DNA of 64,000 nucleotides from Pseudoduganella guangdongensis (GCF_009857475.1 NZ_WWCJ01000002.1:329490-393489); one strand, 5' to 3'; positions 38,065 through 46,615 are shown, numbered from the stretch's first letter. The notes: generated by a model from the letters alone, not told the origin. A program made the numbers and translations.

Positions 38065-40092
38065 TTGAAACGCAAGATCATCAGCGCCGTTGTCGTCGGC
38101 CTGTTCACCGCCAACGCGGCATTTGCCGCCGGCAAAGCACCGCTCAAATCCGGCATCGAAGTCCAGCACATGGACAAAGCCGTCCGTGCCCAGGATGACT
38201 TCTACCTGCACACCAACGGCGCCTGGATGAAGAACATCCAGATCCCGGCCGACCGCTCCTCCTGGGGCACCTTCGCCGTCATGGCGGAAGAGATCCAGCC
38301 GCGCCTGCGCGCCCTGATCGAAGAAGCCGCCGCCAAAGGCGGCAGCGCCGACGCCAAGCGCGTGGGCGACCTGTTCGCCTCCATGATGGACGAAGCCCGC
38401 GCCGAGCAGCTGGGCATTACCCCGCTGGCCGGCGAGCGCGCCCGCATCGCCGCCCTGAACGACAAGAAGCAGCTGGCCGCCCAGTTCGCCCAGTTCTCGC
38501 GCATGGGCGTGAGCAGCCCGTTCGACGTCAGCATCCACCAGGACAACAAGGACTCGACCCGCTACGTGGCCGACCTGGCGCAATCGGGCCTGTCCATGCC
38601 TGACCGCGACTACTACCTGAAGAAGGACGACGCCAAGCTGGCCGACACCCTGGCCAAGTTCGAAGCCCACGTGGCCCGCATGCTGGCGCTGGCCGGCGAC
38701 AAGAACGCCGCCGCCACCGCCAAGGCCGTGGTCAACGTGGAAACCCGCATCGCGCAAATCCAATGGACCAAGGTCGAGCTGCGCGACCCGGTCAAGGCCT
38801 ACAACAAGTACGAAGTCGCCAAGTTGAACGAGTTGATGCCAGGTTTCGACTTCAACACCTGGCTGGACGGCGTGCACGTCGGCGGCAAGGTGAAAGACGT
38901 GATCGTCAGCCAGCCGACCTACCTGCAGGCGCTGGACAAGGTGATCGCCGAAGTGCCGCTGGAAGACTGGAAAGCCTACCTCGATTACCGCCTGCTGGCG
39001 ACTTACTCGCCGCAGCTGTCCAAAGCCTTCGTGGACGAGAACTTCGCCTTCTACGGCACCACCCTGAGCGGCGCCACCGAACAGCGCCCGCGCTGGAAGC
39101 GCGCCGTGACCCTGACCGAAGGTGCCATGGGCGAAGCGGTCGGCAAGCTGTACGTGGCCAAGCACTTCCCGCCGGAAGCCAAGGCGCGCATGGAAGTGCT
39201 GGTGAAGAATCTGCTGCTGGCCTTCAAGCAAAGCATCGACACCCTGGAGTGGATGGGTCCAGCGACCCGCAAGGAAGCGCACGCCAAGCTGGCCAAATTC
39301 ACCACCAAGATCGGCTACCCGAACAAGTGGCGCGACTACAGCGCGCTGGAGATCAAGCGCGACGACCTGGTGGGCAATGTGATGCGCGCCAACCAGTTCG
39401 AGCACAACCGCAATGTGGCCAAGCTGGGCAAGCCGATCGACCGCGAAGAGTGGCTGATGCCGCCGCAGCAGGTCAACGCCTACTACAACCCGGAGATGAA
39501 CGAGATCGTCTTCCCGGCCGCCATTTTGCAGCCGCCGTTCTTCGACATGAAGGCCGATGACGCAGTCAACTACGGTGGTATCGGCGCCGTGATCGGCCAC
39601 GAAATCTCGCACGGCTTCGACGACCAGGGCTCGCAGTTTGACGGCAACGGCAACCTGCGCAACTGGTGGACCGAAGAAGACGGCAAGCGCTTCAAAGAGC
39701 GCACCGCCATCCTGGTCAAGCAATACGGCGAATATGAAGCGCTGCCGGGCTACCAGGTCAACGGCGAACTGACCCTGGGCGAAAACATCGGCGACAACTC
39801 CGGCCTGGCCGTCGCGTACAAAGCCTACAAGCTGTCGCTGAAGGGCAAAAAGGCGCCGGTCATCGACGGCTTCACCGGCGAACAGCGCTTCTACATGGGC
39901 TGGGCCCAGGTATGGCGCACCAAGTATCGCGACGCCGCCCTGATCTCGCGTGTGAAAACCGACCCGCACTCCCCAGGTCCATTCCGCGCCAACGGCACCC
40001 TGCGCAACCAGCCAGGCTTCTACGACGCCTACAGCGTAAAAGAAGGCGACAAGCTGTACCTGCCGCCAAAAGACCGCGCGATTATTTGGTAA
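38065..40092 (+). CDS. M13-family zinc metallopeptidase, tandem copy 2
   Basis: A 675-residue paralogue of copy 1 with a signal peptide (about 1-21). The start is TTG at 38065 behind a strong AGGAGGGT. HEISH is at 512-516; GENIGDNSGLAVAY, NAYYNPEMNEIVFPA and FRANGTLRNQPGFYDAY are all present. It differs from copies 1 and 3 in having LMPPQQ instead of GMTPQT before the NAYY motif, which borders the substrate cleft, so specificity may differ. It is followed 8 bases later by a palindrome. Confidence 0.95.
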   Translation: MKRKIISAVVVGLFTANAAFAAGKAPLKSGIEVQHMDKAVRAQDDFYLHTNGAWMKNIQIPADRSSWGTFAVMAEEIQPRLRALIEEAAAKGGSADAKRVGDLFASMMDEARAEQLGITPLAGERARIAALNDKKQLAAQFAQFSRMGVSSPFDVSIHQDNKDSTRYVADLAQSGLSMPDRDYYLKKDDAKLADTLAKFEAHVARMLALAGDKNAAATAKAVVNVETRIAQIQWTKVELRDPVKAYNKYEVAKLNELMPGFDFNTWLDGVHVGGKVKDVIVSQPTYLQALDKVIAEVPLEDWKAYLDYRLLATYSPQLSKAFVDENFAFYGTTLSGATEQRPRWKRAVTLTEGAMGEAVGKLYVAKHFPPEAKARMEVLVKNLLLAFKQSIDTLEWMGPATRKEAHAKLAKFTTKIGYPNKWRDYSALEIKRDDLVGNVMRANQFEHNRNVAKLGKPIDREEWLMPPQQVNAYYNPEMNEIVFPAAILQPPFFDMKADDAVNYGGIGAVIGHEISHGFDDQGSQFDGNGNLRNWWTEEDGKRFKERTAILVKQYGEYEALPGYQVNGELTLGENIGDNSGLAVAYKAYKLSLKGKKAPVIDGFTGEQRFYMGWAQVWRTKYRDAALISRVKTDPHSPGPFRANGTLRNQPGFYDAYSVKEGDKLYLPPKDRAIIW

Positions 40093-40100
40093 ACCGCCAG

Positions 40101-40184
40101 AACCGGTAAACCAGGGTCAGACCCCAGTCCGCACCCGCCGCATAACAGGGTCAGACCCTTGGGTCTGACCCAGGTTTACCGGTT
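40101..40184. repeat. Palindromic element between M13 copies 2 and 3
   Basis: The outer arms AACCGGTAAACC (40101-40112) and GGTTTACCGGTT (40173-40184) enclose GGGTCAGACCC blocks. With its neighbours the outer stem pairs over 24 bases with one mismatch. An inner perfect hairpin, GGGTCAGACCC-TT-GGGTCTGACCC (40148-40171), is nested within. The core GGTC-A-GACC is itself symmetric. Blocks GGGTCAGACCC and GGTTTACCGG recur in the element at 42216-42341. Confidence 0.82.
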
Positions 40185-40206
40185 TCGAAGTAAAAAAGAG
40201 CCCCCC

Positions 40207-42216
40207 ATGAAAAAACACCTCCTAGCCCTGGCCGCCGCGCTCCTCGCCGCGAGTGCCGGCGCCGCCGACAAAACCGGCATCGAACTGCAATACATCGACC
40301 CCGCCATCCGCGCCCAGGACGACTTCTTCAAGCACCTGAACGGAAAATGGCTCGCCAGCACCGAAATCCCCGCCGAAATGAGCAGCTGGGGCGTCTGGGA
40401 AAAGCTGTACGAAGACATCCAACCGCAGCTGCGCAAAATCATCGAAGACGCCGCCCAAAGCGCCGCCAACGCCGACCAGAAACGCATCGGCGACTTCTAC
40501 GCCGCCTACATGGACGAAGCACGCCTCGAGCAACTGGGCGCCGCCCCCATCCAGCCCGAGCTGGCGCGCATCGCGGCCCTGAGCGATAAAAAGCAGCTGC
40601 CAGCCCTGTTCGCGTACCACAACCGCCACAACTTCGCGGCCCCGATCGACCTGGGCATCCACCAGGACAACAAAGACTCGACCAAATACGTCGTCGACTT
40701 CGTCCAGTCCGGCCTGGGCATGCCCGACCGCGACTACTACCTGAAGAAGAACGACGCCAAGATGGCCGAAACGCTGGCCAAATACCAGGCCACCGTTGAA
40801 AAGATGCTCGCGCTGGCAGGCGACAGCAACGCCGCCGCCAATGCCAAAGCCGTCGTCGCCTTCGAAACCAAGATCGCCCAGCTGCACTGGGACAAAGTCG
40901 CCCTGCGCGACCCGGTCAAGGCCTACAACAAGGTACCGGTCGCCAAGCTCGGCGCCCTGATGCCGGGCTATGACTGGAACGCCTACCTGACCGGCCTGGG
41001 CGTGGCCGGCAAGGTCGATTACGTGATCGTCAGCCAGCCAAGCTACCTGAAAGCACTCGACAAGCTGCTGGCCGACACCCCGCTCGACACCCTCAAGCCC
41101 TACTTCGCCTGGAACGTCATCCGCGCCAACGCACCCTACCTGTCCAAAGCCTTCGTCGACGCCAACTTCGAGTTCTACGGCAAGCAGCTGGGCGGCGCCA
41201 CCGAACAGCGCCCACGCTGGAAGCGTGGCGTCTCCGCCACCGAAGGCGCGCTGGGCGAAATCATCGGCAAAGCCTACGTCGAACAGCATTTCCCGGCCGC
41301 CAACAAGGCGCGCATGGAAGAACTGGTGAAGAACCTGCTGGCCGCCTACAAGGACAGCATCGACACGCTGGCCTGGATGAGCCCACAGACCAAGAAGGAA
41401 GCGCAAGCCAAGCTGGCCAAGTTCACGCCCAAGATCGGCTACCCGAACAAATGGCGCGATTACAGCAAGCTGGTGATCGACCGCAACGACCTGCTGGGCA
41501 ACGTCACCCGCGCCACCGAGTTCGCGGTGCAAAAGGAACTGGACAAGCTGGGCAAGCCGATCGACCGCGATGAATGGGGCATGACGCCGCAAACCATCAA
41601 CGCCTACTACAACCCGGAACTGAACGAGATCGTCTTCCCGGCCGCCATCCTGCAGCCGCCGTTCTTCGACGCCAATGCGGACGACGCGGTCAACTACGGC
41701 GCGATCGGCGCCGTGATCGGCCACGAAATCTCGCACGGCTTTGACGACCAGGGCGCGCAATACGATGGCGACGGCAACCTGCGCGACTGGTGGACCGCGC
41801 GCGACCACAAGAACTTCAAAGCGCGCACCAAGATGCTGGTCAAGCAGTACAGCGCCTTCAGCCCGGTCAAAGGCTACAAGGTCAATGGCGAGCTGACGCT
41901 GGGCGAGAACATCGCCGACAACTCCGGGCTCGCGATTGCGTACAAGGCGTACAAGCTGTCGCTGGGCGGTAAACCGGCGCCGGTGATTGAAGGGTACAGC
42001 GGCGACCAGCGCTTCTATCAGGGCTGGGCGCAGGCCTGGCGCGCCAAGGCACGCGACGCAGCGCTGATCCAACAAGTCACCACCGACCCGCACTCGCCCG
42101 AAGAGTTCCGTACCAACGGCACCCTGCGCAACCAGCCAGGGTTCTACGAAGCGTTCGGGGTGAAGAAAGGCGACCGCATGTACCTCGCGCCGAAAGACCG
42201 CGTGATTATCTGGTAA
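40207..42216 (+). CDS. M13-family zinc metallopeptidase, tandem copy 3
   Basis: A 669-residue third paralogue with a signal peptide (1 to about 19). HEISH is at 506-510, with GENIADNSGLAIAY, NAYYNPELNEIVFPA and FRTNGTLRNQPGFYEAF conserved, so an active peptidase is expected. The ATG at 40207 is used rather than an extension into the palindrome. The gene sits between two related palindromic elements (40101-40184 and 42216-42341). Codon choice looks slightly different in its 5' part (more GCC/CTC-rich), which is a visual impression only. Confidence 0.95.
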   Translation: MKKHLLALAAALLAASAGAADKTGIELQYIDPAIRAQDDFFKHLNGKWLASTEIPAEMSSWGVWEKLYEDIQPQLRKIIEDAAQSAANADQKRIGDFYAAYMDEARLEQLGAAPIQPELARIAALSDKKQLPALFAYHNRHNFAAPIDLGIHQDNKDSTKYVVDFVQSGLGMPDRDYYLKKNDAKMAETLAKYQATVEKMLALAGDSNAAANAKAVVAFETKIAQLHWDKVALRDPVKAYNKVPVAKLGALMPGYDWNAYLTGLGVAGKVDYVIVSQPSYLKALDKLLADTPLDTLKPYFAWNVIRANAPYLSKAFVDANFEFYGKQLGGATEQRPRWKRGVSATEGALGEIIGKAYVEQHFPAANKARMEELVKNLLAAYKDSIDTLAWMSPQTKKEAQAKLAKFTPKIGYPNKWRDYSKLVIDRNDLLGNVTRATEFAVQKELDKLGKPIDRDEWGMTPQTINAYYNPELNEIVFPAAILQPPFFDANADDAVNYGAIGAVIGHEISHGFDDQGAQYDGDGNLRDWWTARDHKNFKARTKMLVKQYSAFSPVKGYKVNGELTLGENIADNSGLAIAYKAYKLSLGGKPAPVIEGYSGDQRFYQGWAQAWRAKARDAALIQQVTTDPHSPEEFRTNGTLRNQPGFYEAFGVKKGDRMYLAPKDRVIIW

Positions 42217-42341
42217 ACCCGGCAGGGCGGGTCTGACCCAAGGGTCAGACCCCCAACGGTTTCGCAGTCCGCAGCTTTCGAGCAGACGGGGTCTGACGGG
42301 GACGCCGAGTCCCTTCGGGTCAGACCCCGGTTTACCGGGTT
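42216..42341. repeat. Complex palindromic element after M13 copy 3
   Basis: Contains GGGTCTGACCC-AA-GGGTCAGACCC (42229-42252), then GGGGTCTGAC (42288-42297) paired with GTCAGACCCC (42319-42328) around GGGAC/GTCCC (42298-42313). Outer AACCCGG (42216-42222) pairs with CCGGGTT (42335-42341). It starts on the last base of the stop codon. The blocks are the same as in the element at 40101, in a different arrangement. Confidence 0.75.
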
Positions 42342-42349
42342 CAAAAAGG

Positions 42350-42382
42350 CAAAAAAAAACCGCTCTACCGAGCGGTTTTTTT
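42350..42382. terminator. Bidirectional terminator between M13 copy 3 and cytochrome c
   Basis: ACCGCTC-TACC-GAGCGGT forms a 7-bp stem preceded by nine A and followed by seven T, so it can end both the plus-strand M13 transcript and the minus-strand cytochrome transcript. Confidence 0.9.
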
Positions 42383-42397
42383 ATCATCCAGCAGAAA

Positions 42398-42937
42398 TCA
42401 GCCCTTAGGCTCCGCCGCCGGCGCCTCAGCAGCCGGAGCCGCCTGTTTAACCTCAGGCTCCTTGAACTTGCCGCCCGACTGGTTCGCCATGAACACCACA
42501 GCGCGTGCCACTTCCACATCATCCAGGTCAGGATTGCCGCCCTTGGCAGGCATCGCCTTCAGACCCTCGACCGCATGTTTCACAACGGTGTCATAGCCCT
42601 GGGCCAGACGAGCACCCCAGGCACCCGCATCGCCAGTCTTAGGTGCGCCAGCCGCGCCGGTACCGTGGCAAGCTGCGCAAGTCGCGGTGTACACCGCTTC
42701 GCCAGTCTGCAGCACCTTCGGCGCATTCGCATCCTTCAGGGTAAAGCCATTGTCAGCCACAGGCGCCAGGCGCTTAGCGATCTCTTCCGGGCTCTGGCTC
42801 TCGGAACCCGCACCGGTCAGCTTTTCCTGGGTAACAAACTGCACCAGCAAAACGATGCCAATGATAGTGATAGCGAAGAAACCTACAACGGCAGCGACCA
42901 GCTGCTTAGGCGTTCTGATAGCGGATTCGTGGCTCAT
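42398..42937 (-). CDS. Membrane-anchored c-type cytochrome (c5-like)
   Basis: A 179-residue single-haem cytochrome. An N-terminal membrane anchor (about 12-34, VAAVVGFFAITIIGIVLLVQF) places the haem domain in the periplasm. The haem motif is C87-A-A-C90-H91, and the axial Met is probably in LKAMPAKGG. The C terminus is Ala/Pro/Glu-rich (AAEAPAAEPKG). Overall it resembles the cytochrome c5 family, electron carriers to terminal oxidases or other periplasmic acceptors. Confidence 0.92.
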   Translation of the reverse strand: MSHESAIRTPKQLVAAVVGFFAITIIGIVLLVQFVTQEKLTGAGSESQSPEEIAKRLAPVADNGFTLKDANAPKVLQTGEAVYTATCAACHGTGAAGAPKTGDAGAWGARLAQGYDTVVKHAVEGLKAMPAKGGNPDLDDVEVARAVVFMANQSGGKFKEPEVKQAAPAAEAPAAEPKG

Positions 42938-43088
42938 GATTTCCTTAGGACAGTTTTTTAAAAGCTGTTGGAGGGTTGTTTTTTTAACATTGAAAGCGCC
43001 AGACCCTCGTCAAACCTGCGATTATAGTCGGAAACCCCTAGCTATGGAATGGATTTCCGGCTATCCTTCGTGTCTCTTCAGTATCACA

Positions 43089-43164
43089 GCGGCTGTAGCT
43101 CAGTGGATAGAGTATCGGCCTCCGAAGCCGAGGGTCGTGGGTTCGATCCCCGCCAGCCGCGCCA
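43089..43164 (+). tRNA. tRNA-Arg (anticodon CCG)
   Basis: The 76 bases fold as a full cloverleaf. The acceptor stem GCGGCTG (43089-43095) pairs with CAGCCGC (43154-43160), the discriminator is G and CCA is encoded (43162-43164). The D-arm has GCTC-AGTGGATAGA. The anticodon stem TCGGC/GCCGA encloses the loop CTCCGAA, with anticodon CCG. The T-arm has GTTCGATCC. It reads CGG arginine codons. It sits at the border of the polysaccharide region. Confidence 0.96.
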
Positions 43165-43285
43165 TTAATTCCCCCATTTCACCTCCTGCGTGTTATTGAC
43201 CGCAACAGATCATTGCGCCCCCGCAAAGACTGCTGTGCCCGGCTCGGGCAGACTGGAACTCCCGTCTCCAACCTGCGCCAGCGCG

Positions 43286-44293
43286 ATGCTCAAACCAAAC
43301 CTCGATTTCCTGCGGGCGCTGGCCGTGCTGCTGGTGCTGGTCGCGCACGTGGCGGGCTACACCATCCGCACCAATGCCATCTCATTTGCCATGGGCCAGT
43401 TGGGCGTGATGCTGTTCTTCGTGCACACCAGCCTGGTGCTCATGCAGTCGATGGAGCGTCAGCAGTTGGCCGGGGCGGCCTTGTTCCGCGCGTTCTATGT
43501 GCAGCGCGCCTGCCGCATCTACCCGTTGTCGGCGGTCATGCTGCTGGGGATTTACCTGTTCATGGACGCGCAGTGGACGTCGTTCGATTTGCTGGCGAAC
43601 CTGCTGCTCGTGCAAAACCTGGTGTACGCGCCCTATATGTCCACTGTGCTCTGGTCGCTGTGCCTGGAGGTGCAGATGTACCTGGTGCTGCCGGTGTTGT
43701 TCCTGCTTTGCCGACAGCGTCCGCTGCTCTGGCTGCTCGCGCTGTGGGTAGTCTCGATCCCCGCCGCTATCGTGCAGCCGCTGGTCAGCCCGCGCCTGAG
43801 CCTGTTTGAGTTCGCGCCCTGCTTCCTGGCGGGTGTGCTGGCGTGGCGGATGCAAGGCAGGGAACGCTTGCCGGGCTGGCTGTGGCCATTGTTCCTGGCA
43901 TTGGCATGCACGGCATTCGTTGCGCTGGCCGAACCGCGCACCAATAATTACGGGCGCTGGCTGGTTTGCCTGGCCGTTGGCCTGGCTATCCCGTGGCTGC
44001 GCGAGATGCGCTCGCCGCGTTTGAACAGCGCCTGCAAGTTCATCGCCAAATACAGCTACGGCATTTACCTGTTCCATCCGCCGCTGATGTGGCTGGCGTT
44101 TCTCACGCTGGAGGACTGGCATCCGCTGGCGCAGTGGAGCCTGTTTTTGTCCTCGCTGGTGACGTTGACCGGCCTCGGCTACCACCTGGTCGAGCGACCG
44201 ATGATCAGGCTGGGTTTGCGCTGGAGCACGCGCACCACGGGCGCTAGGCCAGCGGGCGTGCCGCCAGTTGCTCGGGTGTGGCGTAGATGGTGA
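43286..44293 (+). CDS. Acyltransferase family 3 membrane protein (OafA/YrhL type)
   Basis: A 335-residue polytopic membrane O-acyltransferase. The N-terminal NLDFLRALAVLLVLVAHVAGY carries the family's catalytic His in the first helix region, followed by about ten helices. RACRIYPLSAVML and LWSLCLEVQMYLVLPVLFLL (the SLxxE-type motif) are typical. It probably transfers an acetyl or other acyl group to a surface sugar. The ATG at 43286 is chosen over an upstream frame extension. Its last 50 bases overlap the convergent AAC(3)-like gene. Confidence 0.88.
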   Translation: MLKPNLDFLRALAVLLVLVAHVAGYTIRTNAISFAMGQLGVMLFFVHTSLVLMQSMERQQLAGAALFRAFYVQRACRIYPLSAVMLLGIYLFMDAQWTSFDLLANLLLVQNLVYAPYMSTVLWSLCLEVQMYLVLPVLFLLCRQRPLLWLLALWVVSIPAAIVQPLVSPRLSLFEFAPCFLAGVLAWRMQGRERLPGWLWPLFLALACTAFVALAEPRTNNYGRWLVCLAVGLAIPWLREMRSPRLNSACKFIAKYSYGIYLFHPPLMWLAFLTLEDWHPLAQWSLFLSSLVTLTGLGYHLVERPMIRLGLRWSTRTTGARPAGVPPVARVWRRW

Positions 44294-45167
44294 TGCCCTG
44301 GGCGGCCAGGCGTTCCAGGTGCGCGTAAAAGGCGTGCGCGGGAATCCACCACGAGGCCGCTTCGCCGACCTGTCCCGCGTGCAGCAGGCCGGCCTGCGTG
44401 AATTCCGTCGCGAAGTAGGCGCGCAAGTCGTCGCGTGAGCGGTGGTCGATGCGCTGCTGCGCTAGTGCGGCGCAGAACGGGCGCAGCGGCACTTCGTGGC
44501 GCTGGCCCGCCAGGTCGAGGCAGGGCAGGCTGCGGGCCGGCGCGTCCCACACCGGCAGCGGAAAGGCCGCGCCCAGTGCGTCTTCCAGCACGTGGTAAAA
44601 GGTGATTGGCCCCATGGACACGCCCAGACCCAGCACCTTGGCCTGGTCCAGTGCGAGCAGGCGTTGCCAGGGCGAACCCTGGCCGAACACGGACGGCGCC
44701 AGGTGGTGTGCGGCCGTCAGCCAGGCGGCGTGGCGGCCCCAGGCTGCCACCGAGTGGGTGGGGTGGATGCTGCGCCGGATGCCGGCGCTGGCGAGGAAGG
44801 CTTCCGGCAGGCGGCCCATATGGGTGCCGTGGTGGCGCACGTCGAATACGTAGCCGTCCTGCTCGCAGGCGGCGCGGATCGAGCCGCCGGGCATGTAGTA
44901 GGCCGGCAGCAGCAGGGTGCCGCCCGGCCCCACGGCGTCTTGCAGCGCCCGCACCACGGTGGCGGCGCCGCCTTCCACATAGCCCAGGCTTTTCAGCGAG
45001 GAGTGGACGAAGAGCACATCGCCCGGCAGGATGCCAAGCCGTTCCAGTCCCGCCGTCAGCTCGGCGCGGCTGACGGGGCGCCGCGCCTGCCGCACGGCGC
45101 GCGCGCCCTGGCGGCGGCGCAGCTTTTCCAGCACGGCGCGCGCCAGTTGCCGGGCCGGCTTAAGCAT
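44244..45167 (-). CDS. AAC(3)-family N-acetyltransferase
   Basis: A 307-residue protein of the aminoglycoside 3-N-acetyltransferase fold, which uses acetyl-CoA to acylate amino groups. Family motifs are present: FVHSSLKSLGYVEGGAATVV near the N terminus, GTLLLPAYY, and HPTHSVAAWGRHA with the catalytic His. The context is polysaccharide synthesis rather than resistance. Its start overlaps the stop of the alpha/alpha-toroid gene by 8 bases, so a role in acetylating an amino sugar is more likely than drug inactivation; this is inference. Confidence 0.85.
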   Translation of the reverse strand: MLKPARQLARAVLEKLRRRQGARAVRQARRPVSRAELTAGLERLGILPGDVLFVHSSLKSLGYVEGGAATVVRALQDAVGPGGTLLLPAYYMPGGSIRAACEQDGYVFDVRHHGTHMGRLPEAFLASAGIRRSIHPTHSVAAWGRHAAWLTAAHHLAPSVFGQGSPWQRLLALDQAKVLGLGVSMGPITFYHVLEDALGAAFPLPVWDAPARSLPCLDLAGQRHEVPLRPFCAALAQQRIDHRSRDDLRAYFATEFTQAGLLHAGQVGEAASWWIPAHAFYAHLERLAAQGITIYATPEQLAARPLA

Positions 45168-46344
45168 GGCGCACCTGCAGCAGTTCCTGTTCCAGCAAGT
45201 TGGCGTCGATGCAGAACTTGGCGGCCCAGTTGAGGTATTCGTATTCGCCGTAAGCGCCGTCGACCGGGAAGGCGCCTTTGACCCCGCCGCGCGTCTCCGG
45301 CGGCCCGTCGACCTTGATGCTGCGCCGCACGTACTGGTTCAGGCGGCGCCCGGCTTCGAAGTAGGCTTGCGCGCGCGTCAGCTGGTAGAGCAGGAACAGG
45401 CAGTGCGCGATCTGCGCCGAGCCGGTCAGGCAGGCGAAGTCGGCGGCGGGGCGCCATTCGCTGTCCAGGCGGCCGGGCAGGAAGCCGTCGGCGCCGATGG
45501 CGGCGCGCAGGGCGTCGCCGGTGCGTACGGCGGCGGCCAGCAATTCCGGCACCTGGGCCAGGCGGTAGCTTTCCAGCACCCCGCGCAGCACGTAGCCGAT
45601 GGTGTGGCTGAGCGGCTGCTCCGGCTGGTTCAGGCAGTTGGCGGCAAACCAGCCATTGGGCCGCTGCTTGGTGAGCGCCCAGGCCACCTGGCGCAGGCCT
45701 GCTTCGCCGTAGCCGTGGCCGGGCGCCAGGCGGTCGGCGGCGAACAGGCCCCAGGCGACATGGGTTTCATAGGCCTTTTCGCCGGGCGCGGCGAACGGGG
45801 TGGGGTGCTTGTCCCAGTAGCCGTCCGCCTCCAGCGAGTCGCGCAGCCAGCTGGCGGCGCGGTGCATGGCCTGCAGGTAGCGCGCGTCGCCGTATTCCTG
45901 CGTGCCGGCGGCCAGGCCCAGCAGGATCTGGCCAGTGTTGAAGGTGACCGGCACGCGGGGTGTGGAATCGATGCGCCCGCCCTGGAAGCCACCTTCGGCG
46001 AACTGGATCGCGACCAGCCAGTCCAGCATGGCGCGCGCGCGCTGGTGCAAGTCGGCGCGTGCGCCGCGGCGCGCCAGTTCTATCATGGTGGGCACGATAT
46101 AGCCGGTGGTTTCAGGGTAGGAGGTGGCCCAGCCTTTGAGCAGGCTGTAATCGCGCGCCACGCCGCCGTCGCGCGAGGCGGAACGGTCCTGTGCCGTGCA
46201 CAGCCAGTCGGTGCTGGCGGCCAGCACGGCGGCGATGCCCGGGTCGTGGCCCGGCAGGCCGCGCCGGTCGGCCCGCCGCTCCTTGCGTGCGCGGTGCGGC
46301 AGCAGCGGCACCCGGTGCCTGATGGAACTGAGGAGTTGGCGCAT
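45160..46344 (-). CDS. Alpha/alpha-toroid protein (glycosidase/epimerase-like), function unknown
   Basis: A 394-residue soluble protein without a clear signal peptide. Repeated helical-hairpin signatures suggest an (alpha/alpha)-barrel: TTGYIVPTMIELAR, ARAMLDWLVAIQFAEGGFQGG, TFNTGQILLGLAAG, AYETHVAWGLFAADRL, LSHTIGYVLRGVLESYRLA and GSAQIAHCLFLLYQL. Similar toroids occur in glucuronyl C5-epimerases, polysaccharide lyases and six-hairpin glycosidases; the specific activity is not recognised. A GGAGGT site precedes the ATG. It is followed by and overlaps the AAC(3)-like gene, so the two proteins probably work together. Confidence 0.7.
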   Translation of the reverse strand: MRQLLSSIRHRVPLLPHRARKERRADRRGLPGHDPGIAAVLAASTDWLCTAQDRSASRDGGVARDYSLLKGWATSYPETTGYIVPTMIELARRGARADLHQRARAMLDWLVAIQFAEGGFQGGRIDSTPRVPVTFNTGQILLGLAAGTQEYGDARYLQAMHRAASWLRDSLEADGYWDKHPTPFAAPGEKAYETHVAWGLFAADRLAPGHGYGEAGLRQVAWALTKQRPNGWFAANCLNQPEQPLSHTIGYVLRGVLESYRLAQVPELLAAAVRTGDALRAAIGADGFLPGRLDSEWRPAADFACLTGSAQIAHCLFLLYQLTRAQAYFEAGRRLNQYVRRSIKVDGPPETRGGVKGAFPVDGAYGEYEYLNWAAKFCIDANLLEQELLQVRHA

Positions 46345-46615
46345 CTTGACCTCCAGGCAAAGCTAACAGTTCCGCAATGTTGGCGCGCCGCCAAGCGCGC
46401 GTAGTGACGCGGCGCAACGCTGTGGCAGATCGTCCCATTGATTTTTTCTATTGCCATTTTTGGTGAGTTTCTTGCGCGCATCCTGTTTCTATACTGGCAT
46501 GCATGACCTGGCACGGCGCCCCTGACTGCGCGCCCTTCACGCCTTGCGAACCCCAACTCCCGGTTCGTGATTCCGTTTTTCCTATAACGAACAATCGCCA
46601 ACTGGGAGCACCGCC
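46345..46615. promoter_or_regulatory. Divergent intergenic region between the toroid and chemoreceptor genes
   Basis: This 271-base stretch must contain promoters for both directions. A TATACT at 46492-46497 could be a -10 for the chemoreceptor gene, but no convincing -35 is at the right distance. No sigma-28 or sigma-54 consensus was found. No small gene was recognised. Confidence 0.4.

Noticed and set aside
38041..42522. Long minus-strand open frames opposite M13 copies 2 and 3
   Set aside because: They are antisense shadows of well-conserved peptidase genes, with repeated low-complexity Val/Gly/Gln patterns and no family match.
44244..45167. AAC(3)-family gene as an aminoglycoside resistance determinant
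   Set aside because: The fold is shared by enzymes acting on other amines. Overlap with the toroid gene in a polysaccharide locus, with no mobile element nearby, points to sugar modification instead.
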